Made by a program: the position numbers and the translations under genes. From positions 1 through 64,000 of the forward strand of contig NZ_BPEV01000002.1 of NCBI RefSeq assembly GCF_019654955.1: DNA of 64,000 nucleotides. The letters are read 5' to 3'. Shown one piece after another: positions 51,795-61,002 of this stretch (position 1 is the stretch's first letter; every line of letters begins with the position of its first letter). This DNA comes from Shewanella sp. KT0246. GTDB lineage: Bacteria > Pseudomonadota > Gammaproteobacteria > Enterobacterales > Shewanellaceae. The notes beneath the pieces are model-generated. The model saw nothing but the letters and a program-made list of their open reading frames with translations, did not search any database and was not told where the DNA came from.

Positions 51795-52541
51795 ATGACT
51801 TCAAAGTCTGATATACCAGGGACATCAACGCCTGAGGTTTCGCAAAACAATAAATCTTTGGGTTCTATTTCTGAAAATGTTGGAACTGAAACGATTAAAA
51901 GTGAAACAGATGAAGAAGCTGAACCCACCGAAGTTGACCAACTACAAGTTGATGCCATGCACGCTGAACACATTAGTACACCCAATGAAAAAACCTTGCA
52001 AATGAAGCCTCAATGGACACCTTATACTGAGCTATCTTTAACGCCTGTCGATAAAAAATATCCTAAGCAAATAGCCATACAAACAGCTGGTTTAGTGTGC
52101 ATCGTTATTGCCGCTGTTATGTTTATCATGAACATTAAAGAGCAAGCAGGTTTATTAGTGTCATTAAAAGTATCTTCAGTACTGGGATTGCTTGGTTTTA
52201 TAGCTGTTTATATTCAATTTAAAGCCGCAAAGAACCTTAGCTACGGTGTACTTGAACATGAAATAATCGTACGAAAAGGCCTATGGTGGATTACAACGAC
52301 AACATTACCTTTTACTCGACTGCAGCACGTGAGTTTGTCTCAAAACCCACTGCAGAGAAGATTTTCATTGGCAACATTAAAGTGCTTTAGTGCTGGCAGT
52401 GGCGCCGCAGAGATTTATCTACCAGGGTTACTTTATACAACAGCTGAACATCTAAGGCAGCACTTGTTAAATAAAGCGACTTCACATCAAACAAAGCAAG
52501 TTGTCGATAACGCCACTAGCGGTGATATACAAAATGATTGA
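51795..52541 (+). CDS. PH domain-containing membrane protein, YdbS-like
   Basis: A 248-residue protein with an unstructured acidic N-terminal tail (about 1-70), two membrane helices (about 96-115 and 122-142) and one bacterial PH domain (bPH_2) with the marks LEHEIIVRKGLWW and LPFTRLQHVSLSQNPLQRRF. It pairs with the overlapping next gene. Such YdbS/YdbT pairs occur in many bacteria; their function is not established. The long acidic leader is unusual for this family. Confidence 0.85.
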   Translation: MTSKSDIPGTSTPEVSQNNKSLGSISENVGTETIKSETDEEAEPTEVDQLQVDAMHAEHISTPNEKTLQMKPQWTPYTELSLTPVDKKYPKQIAIQTAGLVCIVIAAVMFIMNIKEQAGLLVSLKVSSVLGLLGFIAVYIQFKAAKNLSYGVLEHEIIVRKGLWWITTTTLPFTRLQHVSLSQNPLQRRFSLATLKCFSAGSGAAEIYLPGLLYTTAEHLRQHLLNKATSHQTKQVVDNATSGDIQND

Positions 52542-54132
52542 ACATGATGAGACTCAAGCTTCTGAAATATTAGAAAAAAATCAAAAATTCAGTCAATGGC
52601 AATCACTTTCCCCATGGTCAATGCTAAGCTTTAGTTTTGGTACAGCAAAAGCCATTTTATCCAATGGCTATGCCATCATTCCGATAGTATTTGCCGGCTG
52701 GAAAAATGGTTTTAATCTACAATTAGGTTTAATTGCAGCCATAATCATGATGACATTGTTAAGTGTGTTTGCATTTATTCAATGGCGAAAATATCGATTT
52801 AAACTGAATGAACAGCAGCTTAATATCAAACGTGGCCTGCTGTTTACCCGCAAAGACGAAATCCCATTTAACAAAATCCAGAATATTCGTTTTGAGCAGC
52901 CCTTTTATTTTAAACCATTAAAGTTAGGCACTCTGGTCATTGAAACCGCAGGTTCAAAAGATGACGAAGCCCACTTAGCAGCGCTAAATGCTGATGATGC
53001 CGAGCTGATTAAGCAACAATTATTACAACTGACAAACACTTCACCTCGGAGCATAAATCCAAATAATGAAGCGAGTTTTAATGATAAACATATTGTTAAT
53101 ATTGATAGCGCTGACACTAATGCTCAGCTAACTTCATCCAAAAATAAGCCTGTAATTAAGCGCAATTTAAAACAATTGATTCAATTTGGTTTTTATCAAA
53201 ACAATTTAATTTGGTTAGCTGTCATTGCAGGGCCAATTTTAGGGCAAGTTAATTGGGAAGATATAGCTGAAATGCCTCTTATTCAGCAGTTTTGGAACTC
53301 GGTAGTAAGCTTTAGTGGTGAAAGTATCGCACTACAAGTCGCCAGTGGAGTACTAATATTCATAACGATTTATTGCTTGTTTTCACTTATATCCATTTTA
53401 GCTGCAGTGCTAAAATATTACCCTTACCGCTTAGATAAAAGGCAGCAAACCCTACAACGAAGTGGCGGAGTTATATCCCACCAGCAAGATGCATTAGCGA
53501 CTAAACGCGTGCAACTATTACATTTTAGCCAACCCGTACTTGCTAGAATCTTTGGCGTTTGGACACTTTACCTTAAACAAGTAAAGGGTCAGGAAGTCGA
53601 ACAAAAAACGGCACAGCACATGCTAATACCCAGCATAAAAGCAGCTGAAATAGCGCCTGTTTTAGATAAGATACCTGAACTCGCAGGTGGTAGCACAAGT
53701 ATCCCCAAACGTTACCAAAATATTGCTTTAGCTTGGTTTACTCGTCGTGGGTTTATTGCTTTTCTACCCGCCATAATATTAACAGCAATCGAAGGTATTA
53801 CCGTTCTAACTGAAATAACGTGGTTAATTGCCTTGGCTGTTATGGGATTAACTTTTTTAAGATATAAGCAATGGGGTTATGTCATCGAAAATGATGTTGT
53901 GTGGCAACACTGTGGTTTGTTCAGCCGTAATTGGAAAAGAGTCCCATTTAGCAAAGTGCAGCATGTCTCTATAACTCAAACACTGGCCCAAAAAGAAAAA
54001 GGCTTTGCTTACATAACACTGGGGCTTGCAAGTGGTAGCTTAACCTTACCCTACATTAAGCAGCAAGATGCCCACTTTATTGCTGAACAAGCTATGGCTC
54101 GGACTAAAATTGATCCAAATAACTGGATTTAA
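52534..54132 (+). CDS. PH domain-containing membrane protein, YdbT-like
   Basis: A 532-residue protein with three bPH_2 units separated by membrane helices: FKLNEQQLNIKRGLLFTRKDEIPFNKIQNIRF near 90-120, a second unit around 305-340 (QTLQRSGGVISHQQDALATKRVQLLHF), and a third near 440-480 (GYVIENDVVWQHCGLFSRNWKRVPFSKVQHV). The ATG overlaps the stop of the YdbS-like gene, so the two are translationally coupled and probably form one membrane complex. Function unknown. Confidence 0.85.
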   Translation: MIEHDETQASEILEKNQKFSQWQSLSPWSMLSFSFGTAKAILSNGYAIIPIVFAGWKNGFNLQLGLIAAIIMMTLLSVFAFIQWRKYRFKLNEQQLNIKRGLLFTRKDEIPFNKIQNIRFEQPFYFKPLKLGTLVIETAGSKDDEAHLAALNADDAELIKQQLLQLTNTSPRSINPNNEASFNDKHIVNIDSADTNAQLTSSKNKPVIKRNLKQLIQFGFYQNNLIWLAVIAGPILGQVNWEDIAEMPLIQQFWNSVVSFSGESIALQVASGVLIFITIYCLFSLISILAAVLKYYPYRLDKRQQTLQRSGGVISHQQDALATKRVQLLHFSQPVLARIFGVWTLYLKQVKGQEVEQKTAQHMLIPSIKAAEIAPVLDKIPELAGGSTSIPKRYQNIALAWFTRRGFIAFLPAIILTAIEGITVLTEITWLIALAVMGLTFLRYKQWGYVIENDVVWQHCGLFSRNWKRVPFSKVQHVSITQTLAQKEKGFAYITLGLASGSLTLPYIKQQDAHFIAEQAMARTKIDPNNWI

Positions 54133-54264
54133 CCGACGGTATTCAAATAATTTGTAAAACTGATTTCAATAAGGTGACTGCTCAAAGTTAAGTGCGTGAA
54201 CAGTGTTCTTTAGCAAAGGTCGTCACAAGAAGTGTTCAAATTTGATAGTCGATAAGCTAACGTC

Positions 54265-54316
54265 ATAAGCAAATGTAATAAGCAAATGTAATAGGCAAAT
54301 GTAATAGGCAAATGTA
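54265..54316 (+). repeat. tandem repeat, four 13-base units
   Basis: Four perfect-length copies of ATA(A/G)GCAAATGTA with no gaps (two of each variant), in the 275-base gap between convergent genes. A variable-number tandem locus is the simplest reading. Confidence 0.9.
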
Positions 54317-54407
54317 GTGCGCATGCTTACAAAGAATGGCTATTGAGCTATCGTGATATCACTGTTGATAGCTCAATCCAATTGAGCATGATTTACTGCT
54401 TTGTAGG

Positions 54408-54839
54408 TTATTTAACAACTAATACTGGGCAATCAGCTTGGTTAGCCACTTCTTCTGCAACATTATCATGTAAAAAATGAGCCAATCCAGTTCTGCCATG
54501 GCTGGCAATGACTACCATACCAATATCACCACTGTTCGCTTCTGCAACAATTTCTTCAATAGCATCGCCGCGCCTAATCAAGGTTTCAATTGGAAGTTCT
54601 GTTTTCAGCTCTGCTAATAAACTGCGCATTTTATCTGCTGCAGCATCTTCCATACTTTTAGCCAGCTCTTCTGGAGTGATGGCTAAAATCATGTAGTTCT
54701 CATCTCCCAAAGGCTGATCGACAACATGTAATATGCGGATCCCAACTTGATATAAATTGGCCATTTCGATGGCATAGCGTAAGGCGTGAGATGCTGTTTC
54801 AGAAAAGTCTGTCGGCCATAAAATATTACGTGTACGCAT
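54408..54839 (-). CDS. universal stress protein family (UspA-like)
   Basis: A 143-residue single-domain Usp protein: NILWPTDFSETASHALRYA at the start with the conserved Asp of the ATP site, and the C-terminal ASHGRTGLAHFLHDNVAEEVANQADCPVLVV. In ATP-binding Usps the loop is G-x2-G-x9-G(S/T); here GRTG is present but the final Gly-Ser is Asp-Asn, so nucleotide binding is doubtful. A strong AGGAGG lies 8 bases before the ATG. Single gene. Confidence 0.92.
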   Translation of the reverse strand: MRTRNILWPTDFSETASHALRYAIEMANLYQVGIRILHVVDQPLGDENYMILAITPEELAKSMEDAAADKMRSLLAELKTELPIETLIRRGDAIEEIVAEANSGDIGMVVIASHGRTGLAHFLHDNVAEEVANQADCPVLVVK

Positions 54840-55307
54840 AGTGGTTTCCTCCTGCAGTTTGAAAAACAAATGATTCATCTATTTTATTCAGATAATTCGT
54901 TGTTACCGATACTGCTTAACCTTTATCAGGCTAACGGTACTCTTTTTGAATGTACCAACGTTTGCACATACTAAGAGTTAATATACCAAGCTTTTTTTAA
55001 TTTATGCTTAATAATTACACTGATGACACGATAAAACTATTGTATTGATTTAGTGAATTTATCCCCTAATAACCTACTATAAACTTACTTTCGACTCGCT
55101 AATATTCCCCTAATAAAAGTGTAGTGCAAATAGAAAAAATCCTCCTTGATACAGCGCAAACTTTCAAACTACTTGCCATTTACTTAATACTAAGCCATAG
55201 TAAACCGACTAATCAGTCGAGTGAATTATAAACCGTTAATTACGAAACTAATCCATTTGCATTTATCTACGAAAATTACCCACTCACAAATAATGCTAGG
55301 AGTATTT
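54840..55307. other. gene-free divergent region before the aldehyde dehydrogenase
   Basis: AT-rich 468 bases between the divergent usp and aldehyde dehydrogenase genes. The only clear structure is an inverted repeat CGACT-AATC-AGTCG at 55206-55219, about 90 bases before the dehydrogenase start, of the size of a TetR-type operator. No terminator or RNA gene was recognised. Confidence 0.5.
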
Positions 55308-56732
55308 ATGAATATGGCAGTCAATGACAATCAACTAACACCTTTGCAGCAGTTACTTGAATTGCAGCGTAGTGCCTACCTTTCTATGCCCGCTCCTAGC
55401 TATCAAACTCGTGTTGATAAGTTAAAAAAGCTTAAACAAGCTTTACTCGACCACAGTGAGCAGTTAGTTACTGCGTTGGCAACTGATTACGGCCACCGTT
55501 CAAGTAACGACACCATGATTTCCGATATCATGCCGTGTATTAACAATATTAATTACTCGCTAAAGAATCTGAAGTCTTGGATGAAACCAAATAAGCGACA
55601 TGCTGGATTGTTACTCGCTCCTTCTTCTGTAACGGTTCACTATCAACCACTAGGTGTTGTCGGCATTATCGTTCCATGGAATTTTCCAGTAATGTTAGCT
55701 GTGGGCCCATTGATTACCGCCATTGCTGCGGGGAATCGCGCAATGCTGAAAATGTCAGAATTTACCCCTGCCACTAACCAAGTATTAATTTCTTTATTGG
55801 CTGGTATATTTGATCAAAATGAAGTTGCTGTTGTAGAAGGCGAAGCCGATATTGCCGCTCAATTTTCTGCTCTGCCGTTTGACCATTTATTATTTACTGG
55901 CTCAACTACCGTAGGTCGTCATGTGATGCGCTCAGCGGCTGACAACCTCACTCCCGTCACCTTAGAACTTGGTGGTAAGTCGCCGGTAGTTATTGCTCCA
56001 GACATTGACATTCCAACCGCTGTTGAGCGATTAATTTATGGTAAGTGTTTAAATGCAGGTCAAATCTGCGTTGCACCGGATTACATTTTATGTCCTGAAG
56101 ATAAAGTCAATGAATTCATTAGTGAATATAAAAAACGCTTCAACAAAATGTACCCTGACTTTGCCAGCAATCCTGATTACGGTAATGTCATCAATGAACG
56201 TCAATACTCGCGTTTATTAGCCGTAATAGAAGATGCAAAACAAAAAGGTGCTGACATTCACCCTGCTGCTGATTACGAAATTGACGCTAATATTCGTAAA
56301 CTACCGACTCAACTTATCACCGCAACAAGCGATGATATGACTGTTATGCAAGAAGAAATATTTGGCCCATTATTGCCTATCATTAGTTACCAAAATATCG
56401 ACAAAGCCATTGGTTACATTAATGAAAATGAACGCCCATTAGCGCTTTATATCATGAGTTTCGACAGTGCCACTCAGCAACGCATTATTCAACATACTCA
56501 TTCTGGCGGTGTTTGTATCAACGAAACCGTATTCCATGTTGCTGCCGATGATGCACCATTTGGTGGTATTGGTCCTTCTGGAATGGGACATTATCATGGC
56601 AAAGAAGGCTTCTTGACCTTTAGCCATGCTAAAACAGTACTAAAAAGCGGAAAGTTCAATTCAGGCATATTTGTGCATCCGCCATATGGTACAAAAATCC
56701 AAGCACTACTAATGAAGATGTTTTTGCGATAA
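55308..56732 (+). CDS. coniferyl aldehyde dehydrogenase-like NAD(P)-dependent aldehyde dehydrogenase
   Basis: Oxidises an aldehyde to the acid. The 474-residue protein has IVPWNFPVML, FTGSTTVG (cofactor loop), the general-base Glu220 in LELGGKSP and the nucleophile Cys254 in GQICVAPDY, then EEIFGPLLP. The pattern and C-terminal hydrophobic tail (KIQALLMKMFLR) fit the coniferyl/fatty-aldehyde group. The ATG at 55308 has AGGAG 5 bases upstream; the open frame extends 29 codons upstream without support. It precedes a TetR gene and two flavin reductases, suggesting aldehyde detoxification. Confidence 0.93.
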   Translation: MNMAVNDNQLTPLQQLLELQRSAYLSMPAPSYQTRVDKLKKLKQALLDHSEQLVTALATDYGHRSSNDTMISDIMPCINNINYSLKNLKSWMKPNKRHAGLLLAPSSVTVHYQPLGVVGIIVPWNFPVMLAVGPLITAIAAGNRAMLKMSEFTPATNQVLISLLAGIFDQNEVAVVEGEADIAAQFSALPFDHLLFTGSTTVGRHVMRSAADNLTPVTLELGGKSPVVIAPDIDIPTAVERLIYGKCLNAGQICVAPDYILCPEDKVNEFISEYKKRFNKMYPDFASNPDYGNVINERQYSRLLAVIEDAKQKGADIHPAADYEIDANIRKLPTQLITATSDDMTVMQEEIFGPLLPIISYQNIDKAIGYINENERPLALYIMSFDSATQQRIIQHTHSGGVCINETVFHVAADDAPFGGIGPSGMGHYHGKEGFLTFSHAKTVLKSGKFNSGIFVHPPYGTKIQALLMKMFLR

Positions 56733-56863
56733 GCCTCTATCAAGCTAGATGAGCCATTTAATCGATTGATATCTGGCTCAACAGCTCAAAATTGTGGAGA
56801 ATACTATTCTAAATAGACTTCTTCTGACTCTTGAGCACTTCAAACATAATAAATAGGTAACCA

Positions 56864-57553
56864 ATGGAAAATTCAGTGAAGTTGGCCAAAACTGACAAAA
56901 AACAGGCGATTTTAGATGCCGCATTAATTCTTTTTGTTGAACAAGGTTTCCATGGAACTTCAACTGCCTCTATCGCTAGAAAGTCTGGCGTAGCCACAGG
57001 TACTTTATTTCATCACTTTCCGACTAAAGAAGCTTTATTGAATCACCTCTTCGTAGCCGTCAAGCAAGAATTTGCTGACTCAATTACGTCATCTATGGCA
57101 AAATTATCTGCTGACGAAGTAGCTATTCAGCTGAACGACGACACCATTACAGGCTCTACAGAGTTAAATCCAAGTCAGTCACTGTCTGCTGATGTCAACA
57201 ATGCTGCAACGCTTAAACATAGCGCTAATAGTTTGTGGCAACATGCCATCGACTGGGCATTACTTTACCCTATAAAACAGCGATTTTTCTTACAGTTTTC
57301 ACTGTCATCTGAGATCGACGCTGAAATCCGCTCCCAAGCCATGAGCAGCATTTTACATTTTATTATTGAGCTTATTGCCAAAGGCCAGCAGCTTAATATT
57401 ATTGCCAACTTCCCTTTAGCCTTAATGTTAGAAAATTGCCACGGTCAATACCTTGCCGCAATTCGATATTTCACTGACAACCCCCAATGGGGTCATGATA
57501 AAACTCATCGTGACGCGAGTTTTGAAATGTTTTGGCGTTCAATGAAGATATAA
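56864..57553 (+). CDS. TetR-family transcriptional regulator
   Basis: A 229-residue repressor-type protein with an N-terminal TetR helix-turn-helix (about 15-60): AILDAALILFVEQGFHGTSTASIARKSGVATGTLFHHFPTKEALL, and a helical ligand domain. Its likely targets are the flanking aldehyde dehydrogenase and Old Yellow Enzyme genes, by analogy with E. coli NemR next to nemA. It contains a single Cys (in ENCHGQYL), which could sense electrophiles, but this is speculation. GGTAACC precedes the ATG; the site is weak. Confidence 0.88.
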   Translation: MENSVKLAKTDKKQAILDAALILFVEQGFHGTSTASIARKSGVATGTLFHHFPTKEALLNHLFVAVKQEFADSITSSMAKLSADEVAIQLNDDTITGSTELNPSQSLSADVNNAATLKHSANSLWQHAIDWALLYPIKQRFFLQFSLSSEIDAEIRSQAMSSILHFIIELIAKGQQLNIIANFPLALMLENCHGQYLAAIRYFTDNPQWGHDKTHRDASFEMFWRSMKI

Positions 57554-57670
57554 GTCTAAATCAACAGCATTTTTGTGATTTTAACAAAAGTTATTTGTAA
57601 TAATTGTAGTTTTTGAACGTTAGCTTTCCCGTTAAGATGATTTCAATTCGCAAATCATTGAGGAAATATC

Positions 57671-58765
57671 ATGACTGCTGCACTTTTTAATCCTATTCAA
57701 CTTGGCCAACTCACTTTGGCTAACCGTATCGTAATGCCGCCAATGACCCGCTCACGTGCCAGTCAACCAGATGATAGCGCCAACGATATGATGGCCACTT
57801 ATTATGCTCAGCGAAGTACTGCAGGGCTAATTATCGGCGAAGGTACTCAAGTTTCAGCCATGGGTAAAGGTTATGCTTGGACCCCTGGCATTTATTCAGA
57901 TAACCAACTCACAGGCTGGAGAAAAGTTACTTCTGCCGTCCATGCAAATAATGGGGTCATGTTTGCGCAACTTTGGCATGTAGGCCGCGTCACGCACCCA
58001 GAGAATATTAATGGCCAACAACCCATATCATCATCAGCAATCAAAGCCGAGAACGTTAAAGTCTTCATAGATGATGGCGAGAATGGCCCAGGTTTTGTTG
58101 ATGTAGTAAAACCACGGGAAATGACTAAAGCCGATATTCAACAAGTCGTTGAGCAATTTAGGCAAGCTGCACTCAATGCCATTAAAGCAGGTTTCGATGG
58201 CATTGAATTACATGCCGCCAACGGTTACCTGATTAATCAGTTTATTGATTCTGAATCAAATCTTCGTGCGGATGAATACGGTGGCTCACTTACTAATCGT
58301 TTACGCTTTTTAGACCAAGTGATTGGCGCAATGGTTGAAGCAATTGGCGCAGATAAAATTGGCGTACGTTTAGCGCCATTAACGACCCTAAACGGCACTG
58401 TCGATGCAACGCCTGAGTTAACCTATACCGCAGCCGCAAGCTTATTAAATAAGCACAATATTGCTTATATCCATATTGCTGAAGCTGACTGGGATGATGC
58501 TCCTGTTATGAGTGTGGAGTTTAAACAAGCATTAAGAGCAGCTTTTAAAGGAGTCTTAATTTATGCCGGTAAATACACCAGCCAAAGAGCGGTTGATGCA
58601 ATCGAGTCAGGGCTCGCCGATATGATCGCTTTTGGGCGCCCTTTCGTAGCAAACCCAGACTTACCAGCGCGAATTAAGCTTGGCCAACCATGGGCTCCCC
58701 ATAACCCTGAAACATTATTTGGCGGTGGTGAAAAGGGCTTAACGGATTACCCAGTTTTTTCATAA
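57671..58765 (+). CDS. Old Yellow Enzyme-type alkene reductase (NemA-like), His/Asn type
   Basis: FMN-dependent reductase of activated alkenes, quinones or nitro compounds. The 364-residue barrel has MPPMTRSRA at the start, the HVGR loop, and ELHAANGYLINQF with His181, Asn184 and catalytic Tyr186, then DEYGGSLTNRLRF and the terminal FMN-phosphate loop IAFGRPFVANPDLP. The His/Asn pair matches yeast OYE1. AGGAAA lies before the ATG. An inverted repeat ATGATTT/AAATCAT sits 15-30 bases upstream. Follows the TetR gene. Confidence 0.92.
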   Translation: MTAALFNPIQLGQLTLANRIVMPPMTRSRASQPDDSANDMMATYYAQRSTAGLIIGEGTQVSAMGKGYAWTPGIYSDNQLTGWRKVTSAVHANNGVMFAQLWHVGRVTHPENINGQQPISSSAIKAENVKVFIDDGENGPGFVDVVKPREMTKADIQQVVEQFRQAALNAIKAGFDGIELHAANGYLINQFIDSESNLRADEYGGSLTNRLRFLDQVIGAMVEAIGADKIGVRLAPLTTLNGTVDATPELTYTAAASLLNKHNIAYIHIAEADWDDAPVMSVEFKQALRAAFKGVLIYAGKYTSQRAVDAIESGLADMIAFGRPFVANPDLPARIKLGQPWAPHNPETLFGGGEKGLTDYPVFS

Positions 58766-58849
58766 TTAAGCATCTCAAATCAATATTTTTATTTTTGTGT
58801 TCAATATGGCTTTTAAAGCAAAGTGAGCTCAGCAAAAGCAGGAAGTAAT

Positions 58850-59938
58850 ATGTTATTTTCAAAATTTCCATTGGCAGGTGGCACACTTGCTAATCGCATC
58901 ATCATGGCACCAATGACCCGTTCTCGCACCTCGCAGCCTGGTGATGTTCCAAATGACCTAATGGCGACCTATTATCAACAGCGCGCCACAGCAGGACTTA
59001 TTATTGCTGAAGGTACACCTATTTCGGCTGTTGCACGTGGTTACTCATTAACACCTGGAATATACAGCAAAGCTCACATTGAAGGCTGGAAGAAAACCAC
59101 TGAAGCAGTACACCAACAAGGCGGTAAAATCTTCTTACAGCTATGGCATGTTGGCAGACGTTCACATACTGATATTGCAGGTGAACAACCTGTTGCACCT
59201 TCAGCGATTAAGCAACCCGATCAAGTATACGGCCCATTAGCAGAAGGCGGATTCGGTATGGTTGAAACCTCAATCCCTCGCGCCATGACCACCGAAGATA
59301 TTCAACAAACCACCGCTGATTTTGTTCAAGCGGCGCTTAATGCAATTGAAGCAGGATTTGATGGAGTAGAACTCCATGGTGCTCATGGTTATTTACTGGA
59401 CCAATTTATGCGAAGTGCCAGTAATCAACGCCTTGATAACTATGGCGGTAGTCAACAAAATAGATTACGTTTTCCACTTGAAGTGATTAAAGCTGTGAAT
59501 GATGCCATTGGTGCAGACAAAGTCGCGATTCGCTTATCACCACTTGTCGGTGAAGGGTTTAAAGAAACCGACAGCGATATTATTGAACTCACTGAACTGT
59601 TATTAAAGCAACTTGCACCGATGAGTCTTGCTTATGTGCATTTTTCAGAAAATATTGGCGAATACACTGAAGCCACAGATAGCTTTAGACAAAAAATCCG
59701 CCAGATATATCCAAACCCGATCATGGTGGCTGGCAAGTTAACTAAACAAAGTGCACAAACCATACTTGATAAAGGTTATGCAGACTTAGTTGCGTTTGGA
59801 ACGCCCTATGTCAGTAACCCTGATTTAGTGCGAAGATTTAAGCACAATATAGAACTCACTGAGTTTGATGCTGACGCAAGATTAACCTTATATGGCGGCG
59901 ACGAAACAGGTTATACCGATTACCCAGCAGCCAACTAG
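58850..59938 (+). CDS. Old Yellow Enzyme-type alkene reductase, His/His type
   Basis: A second OYE paralogue of 362 residues, clearly diverged from its neighbour: the active-site segment is ELHGAHGYLLDQF, so the ligand pair is His176/His179 (with Tyr181), the arrangement of PETN/morphinone-type reductases, in contrast to the His/Asn pair of the first copy. PMTRSRTSQPG, HVGRRSH and FGTPYVSNPDLV are the other marks. The ATG has AGGA 6 bases upstream; a GTG nine codons earlier is less likely. It ends in a terminator. Confidence 0.92.
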   Translation: MLFSKFPLAGGTLANRIIMAPMTRSRTSQPGDVPNDLMATYYQQRATAGLIIAEGTPISAVARGYSLTPGIYSKAHIEGWKKTTEAVHQQGGKIFLQLWHVGRRSHTDIAGEQPVAPSAIKQPDQVYGPLAEGGFGMVETSIPRAMTTEDIQQTTADFVQAALNAIEAGFDGVELHGAHGYLLDQFMRSASNQRLDNYGGSQQNRLRFPLEVIKAVNDAIGADKVAIRLSPLVGEGFKETDSDIIELTELLLKQLAPMSLAYVHFSENIGEYTEATDSFRQKIRQIYPNPIMVAGKLTKQSAQTILDKGYADLVAFGTPYVSNPDLVRRFKHNIELTEFDADARLTLYGGDETGYTDYPAAN

Positions 59939-59973
59939 ATTGTCATAGAGCATCAGACATAAAAACGGCAACA

Positions 59974-60013
59974 AAAAAGCGCTTACTGTGAGTATCCACA
60001 ATAAGCGCTTTTT
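59974..60013. terminator. bidirectional terminator after the second OYE gene
   Basis: AAAAAGCGCTTA/TAAGCGCTTTTT arms with an inner TGTG/CACA step and a 6-base loop, between convergent genes. Confidence 0.9.
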
Positions 60014-60086
60014 ATATATAAAACGTATATTTACTCGCTAAAAAGCTCACTTAAAAGTAGGCTTTAATGCTGGCTCAAATATTAGC

Positions 60087-60470
60087 TCAAAAAGCTTGAA
60101 AGAAAATACCGAAGGCGCTAAAAATACCTACAAACCAAGAAAGCGAACGCATGGTCGCGCTCCCTTTTAGGTAAAGTAAATGATAACTCACTCTGGCAAT
60201 AATATGCACAATCGCCAAGGTAGAAACTAACGAAGAGACCTTGTCTGTGGCGATTACAGCTAAACAGCTAATGCCAAAAATAATCAAAGATTCGAACGCA
60301 TTTTGATGACCTGCTAAAGCCCTTGCACCAAAGCCAGTTAATTGCGCTTGCTGAGTTCGAGGGTGAGCATTGTCATAACCGCCCAGCTTCGCCATTGCCA
60401 CAGCCACTGGCCCTTTAGCTAAATAAGGTAATAACATTGCGATGAATAAACAAATGAGTAGAGTTTGCAT
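60087..60470 (-). CDS. MAPEG-family membrane protein
   Basis: A 127-residue protein with four hydrophobic helices in the MAPEG layout; the conserved loop is DNAHPRTQQAQLTGFGARALAGHQNAFESLIIFG. MAPEG proteins include glutathione-dependent transferases and isomerases, but bacterial members of this short type have no assigned reaction. The ATG beginning MQTLLICLF is chosen because nine upstream codons lack hydrophobic continuity and support. Convergent with the OYE gene. Confidence 0.85.
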   Translation of the reverse strand: MQTLLICLFIAMLLPYLAKGPVAVAMAKLGGYDNAHPRTQQAQLTGFGARALAGHQNAFESLIIFGISCLAVIATDKVSSLVSTLAIVHIIARVSYHLLYLKGSATMRSLSWFVGIFSAFGIFFQAF

Positions 60471-61002
60471 TGATGCTTCCCAGCTTGCAGAGGACAATTA
60501 GCCGACAGTAAATCATCTTTTAATGATATTAAAAAGCACTTTTATCGCTCAGCCTCTTAAAGATCAATTCAATTTTTAGCCTATATCTCAGTAAGCCCCA
60601 ACCTTTTACCATTCAATAAATAGCATTTTATCTGAGAGTTTCACTCCAATATTAAAGTATATTTCAGCTAATTCCATTTGCCATAAACTTGTTTTAAATC
60701 AGCTATAAAGCACAGCTTTTTACAGTAAGACGATTAACATACCGCTAACTTTAAGTAACTATTTTGAAATATCTCACCAAGGGCCACGGTCAATATAGGT
60801 ACCTGCTATTAAAACAGATAACCGCGGATAGTATCTATTAATCAGTAGGAGCAAGTTAAGCATGGCATAGAAATGTCTACTTACTCACTAATTGAGCTTA
60901 CAACTTATTTGAACGTAACTGTCTAATCAAAACCTTCAAATTTAAGCAAGTAAGTACGGAACTATTACTCAAAAATCATCAAGTGATTTTCAAGGAATTA
61001 AC
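60471..61002. other. gene-free region upstream of the bufferin operon
   Basis: A 531-base gap between divergent genes. Visible items: a possible ECF-type pair ACAAC (60900-60904), 16 bases, GTCTAA (60921-60926); and a hairpin AAAATCA-TCAAG-TGATTTT at 60972-60990 that ends just before the AAGGA of the first buf gene. Both are tentative. No ORF of interest was found. Confidence 0.4.

Noticed and set aside
26291..60013. Scattered short inverted repeats as a CRISPR array
   Set aside because: They are single terminator hairpins next to stops; there is no regular repeat-spacer pattern and no cas gene.
60857..60880. GGAG followed by ATG GCA TAG as a leader gene before the buf operon
   Set aside because: Only two sense codons; too short to claim as a gene.
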